Origin: Cornus controversa
Lineage: Eukaryota; Streptophyta; Magnoliopsida; Cornales; Cornaceae
Assembly (NCBI GenBank): GCA_026545225.1
Contig: CM048845.1
Coordinates: 54,970,033-55,034,032, forward strand
DNA length: 64,000 nucleotides
Direction: 5' to 3'
Shown here: positions 53,835 through 64,000 of the stretch, in pieces
Numbering within the stretch: position 1 is the stretch's first letter
Layout of the letters: each line of letters starts with the position of its first letter
Notes under the pieces: generated by a model
What the model was told of the DNA's origin: nothing
The model's input: only the letters and a program-made list of their open reading frames with translations
Database searches by the model: none
Position numbers and translations under genes: made by a program

Positions 53835-54214
53835 GGAAAAATTAGATTTTGGTCACCAATATTGAGAAACATTTGCGTTTCAGTGACCTTAAACTCCAAA
53901 GAAGGTAAATAGTGACCGAACTTAAAAAAAATTACGAATGAGTGATCATTCAAGTTTAATGTCTAAAAGACCTATTTAGAGATTTCCAAATCCATTTTTT
54001 TCTTTTATCCTCCTTTCTAACGTCACTCCCAATTATCAAAAGTTTCAGCAGCAATGACCACATGTCTATCGAGAGGTGGTGTGAAACAGTTTGGGTTCGA
54101 CTCACTAATGATCATCAAATAGAGTGGAAGTATGGAAACCTCTCTATTATTGTCTAAGCACATTCACCACGAATTGATATCCAGTTGATATCCTTGGACA
54201 TGATGGTGACTCTA

Positions 54215-55716
54215 TGATTCGTGTGTGAGTGTGACTCAAAAAGTATATCAATTAAAAATTATCACACTTCGCAATAGAATGAATTCCTTGCAAAATAGGG
54301 CTATCGAAAGGGGTGTCGAACCTCAGGGATTATGGTCTGACGAGTTAGAATACAGAATTAATTCTAATTAAATTTAAGAGAAAAGAATTTTGATTTTTAA
54401 ACTAAACTAATTAAAAAGTAAAATAACATAAATAAATAAAAAATAGATAGTGAAGATAATATGAGAGAAATCTAGGGTATTTGACTTCACCACTAACTCC
54501 ACAATCAATGGTCAATTGATTCAACTATGGGGGATTACATCATGCATAAGTGGTGTCGGTGGCTACAAGCTCACCTTCATCCATCAAGAAGATAACATAA
54601 GATTAAGGCTAAGTCATGGACTATCTTTGATTGGCATGGGCCATCTGCCTAACTACTCTAATCTAGGGTGCAGTATGGTTCATCTTCTCTAGGTATAATC
54701 CATCAAGGCTTTTAATGATATATTCAGTGATTACTATTGTGTAATAATCGCTCTCATGATCACAGAAAATAAGAGAGATTGAGTTCAATAACAATAACTA
54801 AATATCTAAGACAAGATAAAAAATCATTGAAACTGAATTTACAAGACTTTTATTGCTCAATTCTATAATAAAAATCCTCTAAATTACACAATCTATGCAT
54901 GTATATAAAGGTCCCCAATAATTAAAACAATCAAACCATTGATGCTTTGTTAGGGCTACATCAAAACCCTAGTGGATGAACTAGCCGCTTATGGTAGAAG
55001 AAGAAGCTTCAATTGTTGAGGAAGAAGGCATCATCTTCATGAATTACGCGTATGACTTCATTCTCCAATGGCTCTGCAAAGTATGTCTTCTGTTCTATCC
55101 AAAGCTCTCTCCAATCTCTGCTATCACCTTCAACTCAGCCTCCAAGTCTTCACTTTATGCCCCACGAGAATACACCAAAGTCCTAATCCAATTAGGAATT
55201 AATTAGGTTTTCCTGTAACACTAATCAGGTGGGTTTTTTCTGCTAACGTTCGGCCCAACTTTTGACCCACTAGAAGTCCAATTCACGAAATTTTTGTGAA
55301 ATACAAAAGTGTGCAGAATCAAATTTCGTTCAACTTATGTACAAATTAAGTTGATTTGAGGCTTGAAAATAAGACTTCTGGTCCATTTTCTAAAACGAGA
55401 TTAAAACTGTATTATGCGCAGATTTGGGCTTCAGGCCCGAAACCTTCTTAAGCAGCTGTAATTCTCTTGGACCTCTTCCTTGGGCTGATTTGAGTTGAAA
55501 TAAATGGTTGAATGAATCTCCTTGATGTAGGCTTCCTCTAACCATCTTGAATGTTTTCTTTAAAAGCCCAAAATTATGGTTTTAACTGAAATAATCATTA
55601 AAACCCTACAATTACAGAAAATACTAAAACAAAGTAAATTAACAAAATAATCTACCACTAAGGGAATAAAATATATAAGTTAAGAGGCTAGAATGCGTAA
55701 CATTCAATGCCTATCA
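54215..55716 (-). repeat. Athila-type solo LTR with TSD CTCTA
   Basis: 1502 bp, TGATTCGTGTG...GCCTATCA, flanked by CTCTA at 54210-54214 and 55717-55721. Its layout follows the Athila LTR at 29231-30683 (GCAATAG...ATAGGGCT block, TTGATGCTTTG...AGGGCTACATCAA block, CATTCAATGCCTATCA end) but it is much diverged. The plus-strand open frame at 54991-55206 is not a gene. Confidence 0.88.
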
Positions 55717-55825
55717 CTCTAGGATGAATGGCACACAAGTTAGTGTCCTCAAAGAGACCCACAAGCTAGGTAGGCTTCAGATAATTTAGCAACAAGACTT
55801 GTATCTATTCCCTCACCACTCTCTC

Positions 55826-55880
55826 TCTCTCTCTCACACACTCATACACACACAAACACACACACACACACACATATATT
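55826..55880. repeat. (TC)n-(AC)n compound microsatellite
   Basis: CTCTCTCT followed by ACACACAC runs inside the non-autonomous MULE. Confidence 0.85.
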
Positions 55881-56462
55881 ATATGAATCAACCATCCAAA
55901 TTGTAATTAAATTACTAAAATATATTATTTTTCATTCCAACCACAACAATTAAATTCCAGAAATATGATAGAGAATGTAAATGGGTCATTTACAGGGTAA
56001 CTTGGTCATTTACAAAGTAACTTTCTTGAAAGGATATGCTATAATCAATGCACGTTAAATTGCAATTTGGACTGTTAGGAGGAACGAATAAGGGAATGGA
56101 CATATTTGAATAGAAAGAAGGGTATTTTAGACATTAAAAATAAATGGTCACTTATTGGCAATTATTTTCCAAGTTTGGTCACTATTTATCTTAAAGCAAA
56201 AATTATCAATTTTGGTCAGTAAAATCTAATTTTTCCAAAAGTCAATAATATGTAATAACTTTTTCTAGTAAAGGAATGAGGTATATATATAAGTCTAGGG
56301 TCAATTTTAATTCAAAAATTAAAACCATCAACTTATTAAAAAAAAATGGACCCCTATAGAACTCTGTTAATATTTATAGTGATCGGATAGTCTTTGATAA
56401 TCCAACCGCAAAAGTAACACAATCATTGAAGAATTTTGAGAGCTTTGGGATAAAATGCCCTA

Positions 56463-56828
56463 TGATGAATCAGAAATTCACCCCGAGCTAGTCAAACGCC
56501 AACCTGTAAAAAAGACAAGAGTAAGATAATCAAAAAGATACCGACATGGTGCCGGCCAACTGTACTCCAACGCTTAATTCAAATATCGAAAAGGCTTGCT
56601 GATGCTAGAAAGGCACTCAAAGGGTATTAATTGTGTACTTGGTACATGGACCGTCTCTGCATTTATAGCAGTCAAATGGGAACATGTCTTATTAGGAGAC
56701 TGACTCTTCAGTTCGCCAGACCTATCTGGAGATAGAAAAGTCCTGGTCAAAGTATACTTCTTATCCACATCACCTTAATCTCAACTTTCACGTTATACGT
56801 GTCACAACTAGAGCCAAATACTCTATCA
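56463..56828 (-). repeat. Tat-2 3' LTR
   Basis: 366 bp, TGATGAATC...CTCTATCA, similar to the 364-bp Tat-1 LTRs. The minus-strand polypurine tract ACAGGGGGTATC lies just inside (56840-56829), better preserved than in Tat-1. Confidence 0.88.
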
Positions 56829-56850
56829 GATACCCCCTGTTCATGAGGGT

Positions 56851-57501
56851 TAAGGGTGCACATGGTACAGTTCCTTACGATTTTTGGTGGAACCAGAATC
56901 AGAACCGTTCTCAATAGTTCCTTAATTTTGGAACCGAAACCGTTGAGTTCGGTTCGATTCGGTTCCGGTTATTTACGATTTTGGTTCTAGTTCCTCAACG
57001 GTTCTTTGTCAATTTTTTTTAAATATTGGCAAGATACATACTCATACTTGTGCCACCCTAGTTATAACAATAGATTAGAAGCTAGTATTTATTTATATAT
57101 CTTATATTATATAAATATATAGAACATTATAACTTAAAAGCTAAATGTATTTATCTATATATTATATATTTTATAATTTATATATAAATAGAACACTAGA
57201 ATTTTGAAGGTATTAGTATTTATTTATATATTATATATTTTATACTTTATATATTATATATTTATATAGAACACTAGAACTTAGAAGCTATTATTATTCA
57301 TTTATATATTATATTATATATATATATATTTATATATTTTTTTCTAACAGTTCCAGTTCAGGGACTTGGAACTGGAACCGTAATGAATGGTTCTTAAAAT
57401 TTGAAACCAAAACTGGAACCGTAGTGAATGGTTCGGTTTGGTTTGGTTCAGGTACGGTTTCGGTTCCGGTTCCGGTTCCACCGGTTCTTTGTGCACCCCT
57501 A
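56851..57501. mobile_element. hAT-like MITE, 651 bp, in Tat-2
   Basis: Inverted ends TAAGGGTGCACATGG and, inverted, TAGGGGTGCACAAAG. The flanks ATGAGGGT (56843-56850) and ATGAGAGT (57502-57509) fit an 8-bp hAT target duplication with one change. The uninterrupted form of the site is seen in Tat-1 near 17037-17050. The interior is rich in GGTTCCGGTTCC-type motifs and AT runs, with no coding region. Confidence 0.85.
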
Positions 57502-58839
57502 ATGAGAGTCGCTCGTCAAACCTTGGGAACACTTTGGCTGGCCCGTTGGGCTATAAAAATAGATCTTGGACTGAGAGAATTTTGTTGAATCTCTAGCTTG
57601 ACCCGCGGACTCAAACCTAAACCAGCCATTAGACTTTTAGGCTGACAGACCCTGGTGTCCGGACCTAGCAGACCCTTGGAGGCTGGCTGGACTAGGACTT
57701 AGGAATAGCTCTTTAGCATCAGTAGCCGGCCCTTGCCGACCTTCTTAGCCGGCCTCCCCTAGCTGGCCTTAAAGGGCTAGTCTTGGCCAGCCTTTAATAG
57801 CCTTCTTGGTTATCCTTCCTTGGGCAGTTTACCCCTTTTACACTTCATACTCCTGGTTTCATGACTGTTCACTTATAGACATTAGAATTTGACCGTTGCT
57901 GGGTGAACATTGCATTTCCAAACATTGGAATTGAGTCATTGCTACAATGGTTCACCTCTATAAAAGTTTCTTCACTCTTCATATTTCATACACCAAGACT
58001 ATTACTCAGTTCTATGCCATACTCCATTGTTTATTCCCTTTTCCGTTGCTTGTATTTCATCTGGCATAATTTTAAGAAGCCGAGCCCAGAGCTTTTTGCT
58101 CCTCTCTATGACGTTGTCCAGTTCCTTGATTTCTTCATGGCGGACTATGTCAAGTGCCGAGACATTGCTTCTTCGATGATTGACCTAGAGGTGGAGGAGT
58201 TAGTCATTTGCTACTCATTCCCAGATGGAGTTGTAGCCCAAGCCCCTTCTTCGGTAGAAATGGTCTATTCTATTCATCCAGTGGAGACGTGTTTTTATAA
58301 GGGTGCTTTCGTCAGTGGTCTTCGATTCTCGGTTCTGGTACTTGTACAGGAACTACTTCAAGTAGTGAACCTCTGTCCTTTCCAGTTTACGCCAACTTCT
58401 TGGCACAAAATTATGGCCTCTCTTGTGGTATGGAGGCTTTGTGGCAATGAAACTCCACTATTTGTAGCCAAGCTTCTGTCTTGATATGGATTTTTAGAAA
58501 TGACGACTGGCGGTGCCTTCATTGCCTGGCAAGCAGAAAACACCCGCCAAAAGGTTTAGTGCTCGTTGATAATAACAACCGTATTAAGTTATAGAAACAT
58601 CGATTCTTTTTCATTTTCGGGTGCTGGGAGCCCACACCCCACATTATTCCCCGCACTTGGACTATCGGGGCCGTCTTTAATAAGCTTACATTCCCTTTTT
58701 TTTTGTCTTTACTCTTTGTTTCCTTTTGCCTTATGCATACATTATTGCCTTTAAACTCAGCTTGGAGGGCAGAGTCGTCAATGAGCGAGTAAGAGGAGTG
58801 TAATTTGGAGAAAGCCTACCAGTATCCGATGAGGGATGC

Positions 58840-60265
58840 TGTAATGACCCATAATTTTTAAAAATTACATGTTGTTTTAAAAGAAATTCATAAACAAATG
58901 TCAAGGTAATATTCTCCATGTGAAGGTGAGTCAAATGAGTATAATGTTGCCTATGTTATGACTTAGTGGAATTCATATTTTTATTGTTATTTTTATTATT
59001 ATTAAAATATTTTTTTTTACAATTTATTTTATAAGATAATTCTATAAAGGTATAGATATATATAAAATTATACGTATTGCCATGTGCATAGAAACTCAAT
59101 AATTACACTTAATGAGAAAAATTAAACTCATGACTCTTGGGGTTCTCCAACAGATGTCACTAATGTTCTTTAGGTTACAATCCTTTCCTCTTACTAGAGT
59201 AATGATAAGGTCATATGTTACAACCTTTCATCTTACTTGAGTAATGATTAGAACTTAGGATACAACCTTTCATCTTACTTGAGTAATGATTAGCACTTAT
59301 GTTACAATCTCTTCATTGACTAAATTACTATATAGTTGATTTGTATTATTCTAACAAGTTTAACATTCTATATAAATGGGTGCTTGAGAAGACCCACATG
59401 ATCACATGATAGTTTGTGATGACTTGTAATTTGTTTTATTATTACGAAATTATTTTATTATTATTATTTTTTTTTTTTTTAAAAAAATATTGTTACAAAT
59501 TTGTTATAGGACAATGATATAAAAGTGTGTGTGTGTGTGTGTATATATAGGTGAGTGTGGAAAATAGTAATGTGGGGATGTGAAGGGGTCAGTAATGATG
59601 AGTTATTTATTGAAAGGGGTGTTACTTATTGTGTTATTAATGGGAGGTAAAGCATCAATTAATAGGAGACTTTACAGCTTCTCAACTGACACAAAATTTA
59701 TAGTTAATTATTACCTAAATTAAATGTCAGACCTTTCATTTCTCGTCAGTTACAAAAGGACTATGTATATATATACATAACAACAGATCTCTATTACTTT
59801 CGATATAACATTCGCTCATTTAGAAATTAAAGAGAGAAGATGGAATGAGAGAAAAGGTTGATCGACAGAGGAAAAGAGGTACAACAGGTAGGGGATTTAA
59901 GGGGTACTCTATTTTTATATATGCTAGTAGATGGAAGTTACAGAAGAAATATTTTTTATTTTATATTATATTTTGTTATATACGTTCTTATATATTTTCA
60001 TATTTATAGAAAATTTGATAATGGGTCTATATAATTAACGTTGTCAGTTTTGGAATAACTTGTTAGTATGGCAGTGGGTGGTATACATATTGTAAACGGT
60101 TTGTAAGTCATTGACTTTTTAGTTTATATATGTATTTTATTTGGTTCTTAATATATAATTAAAATGGTATATATATATTACATTGGTATTACTAGTTGTT
60201 TATATATATACACATGTGTATTGTTTGCATGGAATCAATGGACCCAAATTGTGGGCAAAGGTAAC

Positions 60266-60314
<49 letters not shown>

Positions 60315-61340
60315 TTCTTTAAGATTGTAAACTCACTTTTGTTATGTTTTAGTTTTATAATTTGAAGTTACTTGTTCTGAATTAAGTTTAGCTAAATTTA
60401 TAGTTATAAAAAATAAGCCCATTGTTGATTTTGGGTGTTTTATTTGTTGTTTAATTATTGATCAAGTAAAATTTTGTAAATGAATAGTATTTTGAAGAGA
60501 AAAGTTCTATCTTCTGAATTTGATGGTATATAAGTATTTGGTTTGAGAAATGGTACACGAATTGTGTTATGTTTATGACTATGAATGAAATTTGATTGTG
60601 TGTGCTCGTATATGTATAACCGGATGAAAATAGGCAGGGTTGTAATTCCTTCGGTTGAAAATTCGAGAACTATTCAAAACTATAGTTGGGTTCAGCAGCC
60701 CGCCGTGAGAATGATCGAAAATTCGCAGTGTGTGTGTGCGGTATACATGTCGATGAGTTATATTATGGTTAATGTATCAATAATGGATTTATACTTGCAC
60801 TAGTTATTTATTGAACGATTATTTGTACAATATATATGATGAGGTTATAATAGTTTATTGAATATGCTCGAACTTGACTTTATGCTAAAATCTTGAATGG
60901 TGGTTGCATTTTACAATAGTTGTTTTATCATTATTATTTTTATTTATGCGTAAATTTATGTATATTTAAGTTATATATTCTTTTGTATGTTGTTTCGTGT
61001 ATATATGAAAGTAGAGTTGTTTTTCCTACTGGGCGATTGTTGTGCTCACCCCAAAAATATTTCAGGTCCGGCTGAAGTATGGAGTAGCGAAGAATTTATC
61101 AGAGGTTACTTCAGAGCGTGTTTTGTCATAAAGAGTTAAATGGAGGTTATTTTATTATAATATCATTTGTAATCAGAAAAAAAGACTTCGGTTGTGGGTG
61201 TAAGATATTATTTTATTGAGATGAAATATTAAGTGAGAAAGTTTGTAGTTGAAATATCAAGTCTTTAAGGTTTTAATTAATTAATATGTCTATTTTATTT
61301 AATTTTATTTGATCACGTCTTGAAAATTCGGGGTGTGACA
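58840..61340. mobile_element. Solo LTR of 2501 bp with TSD GATGC
   Basis: TGTAATGACCCATAATTTT...GGGGTGTGACA, flanked by GATGC at 58835-58839 and 61341-61345. Length and ends suggest a Ty3/gypsy chromovirus-type LTR (Tekay-like, inference). No internal domain or second LTR is present. It contains an (AT)n run at about 60267-60310. Confidence 0.9.
60267..60310. repeat. (AT)n microsatellite
   Basis: About 22 AT units within the solo LTR. Confidence 0.9.
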
Positions 61341-62539
61341 GATGCCCAGGTCCTGACCCAAGATGAGAGACCAACCTTACTAGGCTATCCTCCCTTGGTT
61401 GATATAGAGAGAAGGGGTACAAGTCTTATTTTTATTTGGACTTCATCCTTTCCTCTCTTTTGAAAAAACATCCTTTACTTATTTTACCCGCAAAAAAATG
61501 TATAGGGCCTTCTCAGAGGAGAGTTGATAGGGATGTTATTACCCAGTCAAAGGGTAAAGGTGTTGCCTCTTTTGCCACGAAGGCCTACTTCCATTAGGCA
61601 CAGGGATTTGTCATCTCCCTCGTCTATTGGAAATTCTTTACCTAATGTTGCCCTTGCCCCTAGGAGCCTTCCGGATTCGAGCTCTTTTAGGGTGCTCGCT
61701 ACTCAAATTTTTGGAGGCAGCAGCATTCCGGACCTGAGCTCTTTCAGAGTGCCGATGACTTAGTTATTTGGGAGTGGCAGCCCCCAAGTGTCCTTCTCAT
61801 CTATTACGAGCAGTGCTAGGTCTATGCTATCTGACCCAGCGTTTACCGTTGCCAGATCTCGACAGTTCGTTATGCAGGATGATCTGAATTAGGTAGACGC
61901 ACTTGGGCCTTGCATTTATTAGTTATCTCCTAGCCAACATGGCCAAGGTTTGCTTTTATCATTTTTTCTCATTTAACTGGTGTCACACTTTATGCCACAT
62001 TCTTATGCATACTTTAATGTTCCTAACAGTGCATGACATTCATACTTCTATCTCCAATTGCCTCCTCTAGACGGAGGCTGAACTGTTGAAGCAGAAAGCC
62101 TCTTTCAACGCTAAGCGCGCCTCCTTCAACACCGAGCGCTCTATGCTAAGCTTGGAGATAGAGTCTCTATGCTCTTCTCATGTAAAAGTCCTTAACTCCC
62201 AACTTTGTCATGAATGAGAAGAGATGGCTAGATGGAACGCCGATCTACCAGGGATTGAAACGGCGGAGATCGAGCAATTCAAGGATTCGCCCGAGTTTGA
62301 CAAAAAATGTGACGAGTCTTATGTTGAGGACTTTGAATATTTTTGCACCACGGCACAGGGCGAGTGGCTAGAGGTTAACTTCTCTCGTTTGCAGTTGGAC
62401 GAGGATGCAACGCCTGACCCTTGATGCCTTTTTCTTTTTTGTTGTAATATTTCTTCTTCCGTAGTGTTTCTTTGCCTACAATTTTATAATTCTTTTCTTG
62501 ACTAAGGAAAATTTATTTGTTTTCTCTTTGAGGTGTCTT

Positions 62540-63225
62540 ATTGTTATTGGGTAAAATTTCCTTAGGTGGGCTGTACCCCATAGGGTCAATTGACCATGTT
62601 CTCAAAATTAACTTATTTGTCTTTTTCATTAAAGATTCCCTTTATAGGCGTCCCTCTATAGGATTCTTTGACAATGTTCTTGGAATTAATTCATCCCGCA
62701 TTTTTCATTAAAGACCCTCTACAGAGGTGTGCACCCGTGGGGTTATTTAACAATATTCTTGGAATTAATTCATCCCATCTTTTTCATTAAATGCCCTCTA
62801 CAGAGGTGTGCCCCCGTGGGGTTATTTAACAATATTATCAAAATTAATTCATCACGCCTTTTTCATTAAAAGCCCTCTATATAGGTGTGCCCCTGTGAGG
62901 TTGTTTAACAATGTTCTCGAAATTAATTTATCCCGTCTTTTTTCATTAAAGGCCCTCTACATAGGTGTGCCCCTTGGGGTTGTTTAACAATGTTCTCAAA
63001 ATTAATTCATCCCATATTTTTTATTAAAGGCCTTCTGCAAAGGTGTGCCCTTGTGGGGTTGTTTAACAATGTTCTCAGAATTAATTCATCTCACATTTTT
63101 CATTAAAGGCCTTTTGCAGAGGTGTGCCCCTGTGGGGTTGTTTGACAATGTTCTCCAAATTAATTTATCCTGTCTTTTTCATTAAAGGCCTTCTATAGAG
63201 GCATGCCCTTGTGGGGTTGTTTATT
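62540..63225. repeat. 61-bp satellite in Tat-2 (about nine or more units)
   Basis: Units carry GAGGTGTGCCCCTGTGGGGTT, AACAATGTTCTC, AATTAATTCATCCC and TTTTTCATTAAAGGCC. The same repeat occurs in Tat-1 at 18060-18375 with fewer units. Confidence 0.92.
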
Positions 63226-63399
63226 CATTTTTAGTTTTTAACTATGATAATGCATTTTGCAATGAACATAACTTTTATTATTATTCTAATAACAATAGAA
63301 TTTATTCAAAAAAAGACACGAAGCTCTCACTCTAAGGCTTGATAACAAACCAAGCTTTAACTGGAACTACCAAAAATAAATTTAAACTAAAGAAAAGTC

Positions 63400-64000
63400 T
63401 TATTGATGGTACTTCCTTAGATGATCAGCATTTCAAGGATAGGCCAACTGCCTTCCTTCCAACGTTTTCAACCAATACATCCCTTGTCGTTGAGTCTGGA
63501 CCACTCTATAAGGGCCTTCCCAGTTAGGAGCCAGTTTTCCGGTGCCTGGGGGTTTGGTAGCCTAAATGACCTCATGGAGGACTAGGTCTCCAGGTTAAAA
63601 AATCCTCTACTTGACCCGAGCGTTATAGTACTGAGATATGGCCTGCTAATACGCTGCTACCCGCAATCGACCTTGTTCTTTTTTTTTCAATGAAATCAGC
63701 ACTAGCCCTCAACTCATTTTCATTGTGACTGGGGTCATAATGCTTGGTTTGATGACTCGGTACCTGTCCTATTTCAACTGGAAGAACCGTTTCGCTTTCG
63801 AAGGCTAAAAAGTAGGGTGTCTCCCTAGTGGGGACTTTGGTAGTGGTCTTGTAAGCCTATATGATGCTAGGTAGTAGCTTTGGTCATACGCCTTTGGAAT
63901 CTTCCAAGTGCGTTTTGATCATCTTGAGTATAGTTCAGTTAGTAACTTTGGCTTACCCATTAGCCTGTGGGTGGCCTGGTGAGGAGTAGTGATTGTTTAT
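63400..64000 (-). pseudogene. Tat-2 integrase, core end and C-terminus (decayed)
   Basis: From the window edge inward the minus strand reads YSSPGHPQANG then a stop, AKVTN, stop, TILKMIKTHLEDSKG, then ETPYFLAFESETVLPVEIG, and after a diverged linker the same C-terminal end as in Tat-1. The HPQANGQAEV(T)N-type motif containing the catalytic Glu region is interrupted by stops, so the gene is dead. Confidence 0.8.

Larger units (their letters stand above)
53835..56236. mobile_element. Non-autonomous MULE split by an Athila-type solo LTR
   Basis: Inverted ends of about 110 bp: GGAAAAATTAGATTTTGG at 53835 and its inverse ending at 56236, both followed by the AAATAGTGACC block. Flanks AAAAGTTAT (53826-53834) and AAAAGTCAA (56237-56245) match at 7 of 9 positions, fitting an old 9-bp duplication. 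Without the inserted LTR it is about 0.9 kb with no coding frame. Confidence 0.7.
57903..62424 (+). pseudogene. Tat-2 antisense ORF (Transposase_28 / putative gypsy type transposon domain), broken
   Basis: Plus-strand pieces opposite to gag-pol. The region 57903-58484 carries the domain typical of this family (ISxLRFSVLVLVQELL-like, then PFQFTPTSWHKIMASLVVW). The region 61524-61763 is Ser/Pro-rich with repeated SSFRV. The region 62068-62424 is a coiled-coil start (LLKQKASFNAKRASFN) followed by the conserved C-terminus IEQFKDSPEFDKKCDESY to LQLDEDATPDP. A 2.5-kb solo LTR and several stops interrupt it. The domain occurs as an extra ORF in plant Ty3/gypsy elements; its role is unknown. Confidence 0.7.
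56463..64000 (-). mobile_element. Tat-2: Tat-lineage Ty3/gypsy element, runs off the right edge
   Basis: The left-hand (3') LTR is at 56463-56828. The order then matches Tat-1 in reverse: GC-rich minisatellite, antisense ORF, 61-bp satellite, integrase C-terminus, and here also integrase core at the window edge. The rest, with the 5' LTR, lies beyond 64000. Two younger insertions sit inside it (56851-57501 and 58840-61340). Confidence 0.88.

Noticed and set aside
54991..55206. 71-codon plus-strand frame
   Set aside because: It lies antisense in a solo LTR with no recognisable domain.
62540..63225. Regular 61-bp repeats as a CRISPR-like array
   Set aside because: There are no unique spacers; the whole unit repeats, the genome is a plant's, and the array lies inside a Tat element.

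Overview
The window is nuclear DNA of a flowering plant, most likely a eudicot. It is AT-rich, has intron-split plant genes, and is packed with plant-type Ty3/gypsy (Athila, Tat), Ty1/copia, Mutator-like (MULE), hAT-like and other small TIR elements. The species cannot be named from sequence alone. Only two host genes are seen, both on the minus strand at the left end. At 706-864 is the first coding exon of a Ste20/SPS1-type kinase resembling BLUS1. At 3470-12682 is a six-exon SERINC (TDE1/TMS) membrane protein gene, whose exon joints all agree in reading frame (1239 nt, 412 codons plus stop). Its 5.1-kb intron 2 carries an internally deleted copia element (about 7567-9525).

From about 13 kb onward the window is a nest of mobile elements. 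A small MULE with a perfect 10-bp target duplication lies at 14937-15576. A gag-protease-only Tat element (Tat-1, 16660-21754) has two 364-bp LTRs and the target duplication AAAAT. A Mutator-like element (22120-46809) has a broken transposase gene at its right end. It was split by Athila retrotransposons on the minus strand: a complete 13.7-kb element (29231-42926, LTRs of 1453 bp each) whose 3' LTR also serves as the 5' LTR of a second, truncated copy (24104-29230). The arrangement is LTR-internal-LTR-internal'.

The most notable content is the 3' part of the complete Athila element, between integrase and polypurine tract, where family members may carry an env-like ORF. Here there are three other ORFs: a 105-codon Cys-containing basic protein, an antisense 181-codon coiled-coil protein with a DLNxxP (EAR-like) motif, and a 197-codon protein with a plant LOB (LBD/AS2) domain, apparently a captured host transcription-factor gene. 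PPT-like CCCCCAAACTT motifs recur four times around these ORFs.

Right of the MULE are a 1-kb TIR element, a copia fragment, a probable long LTR, copia LTR material with tandem motifs, a non-autonomous MULE split by an Athila-type solo LTR with TSD CTCTA, and a second Tat element (Tat-2, 56463 to beyond the window end). Tat-2 contains a 651-bp hAT-like MITE, a 2501-bp solo LTR with TSD GATGC, a broken antisense ORF of the plant 'putative gypsy type transposon' (Transposase_28) kind, a 61-bp satellite shared with Tat-1, and a decayed integrase. The order of insertion can be read from the nesting: Tat-2 came first, then the solo LTR and MITE inside it; the MULE came first, then Athila.
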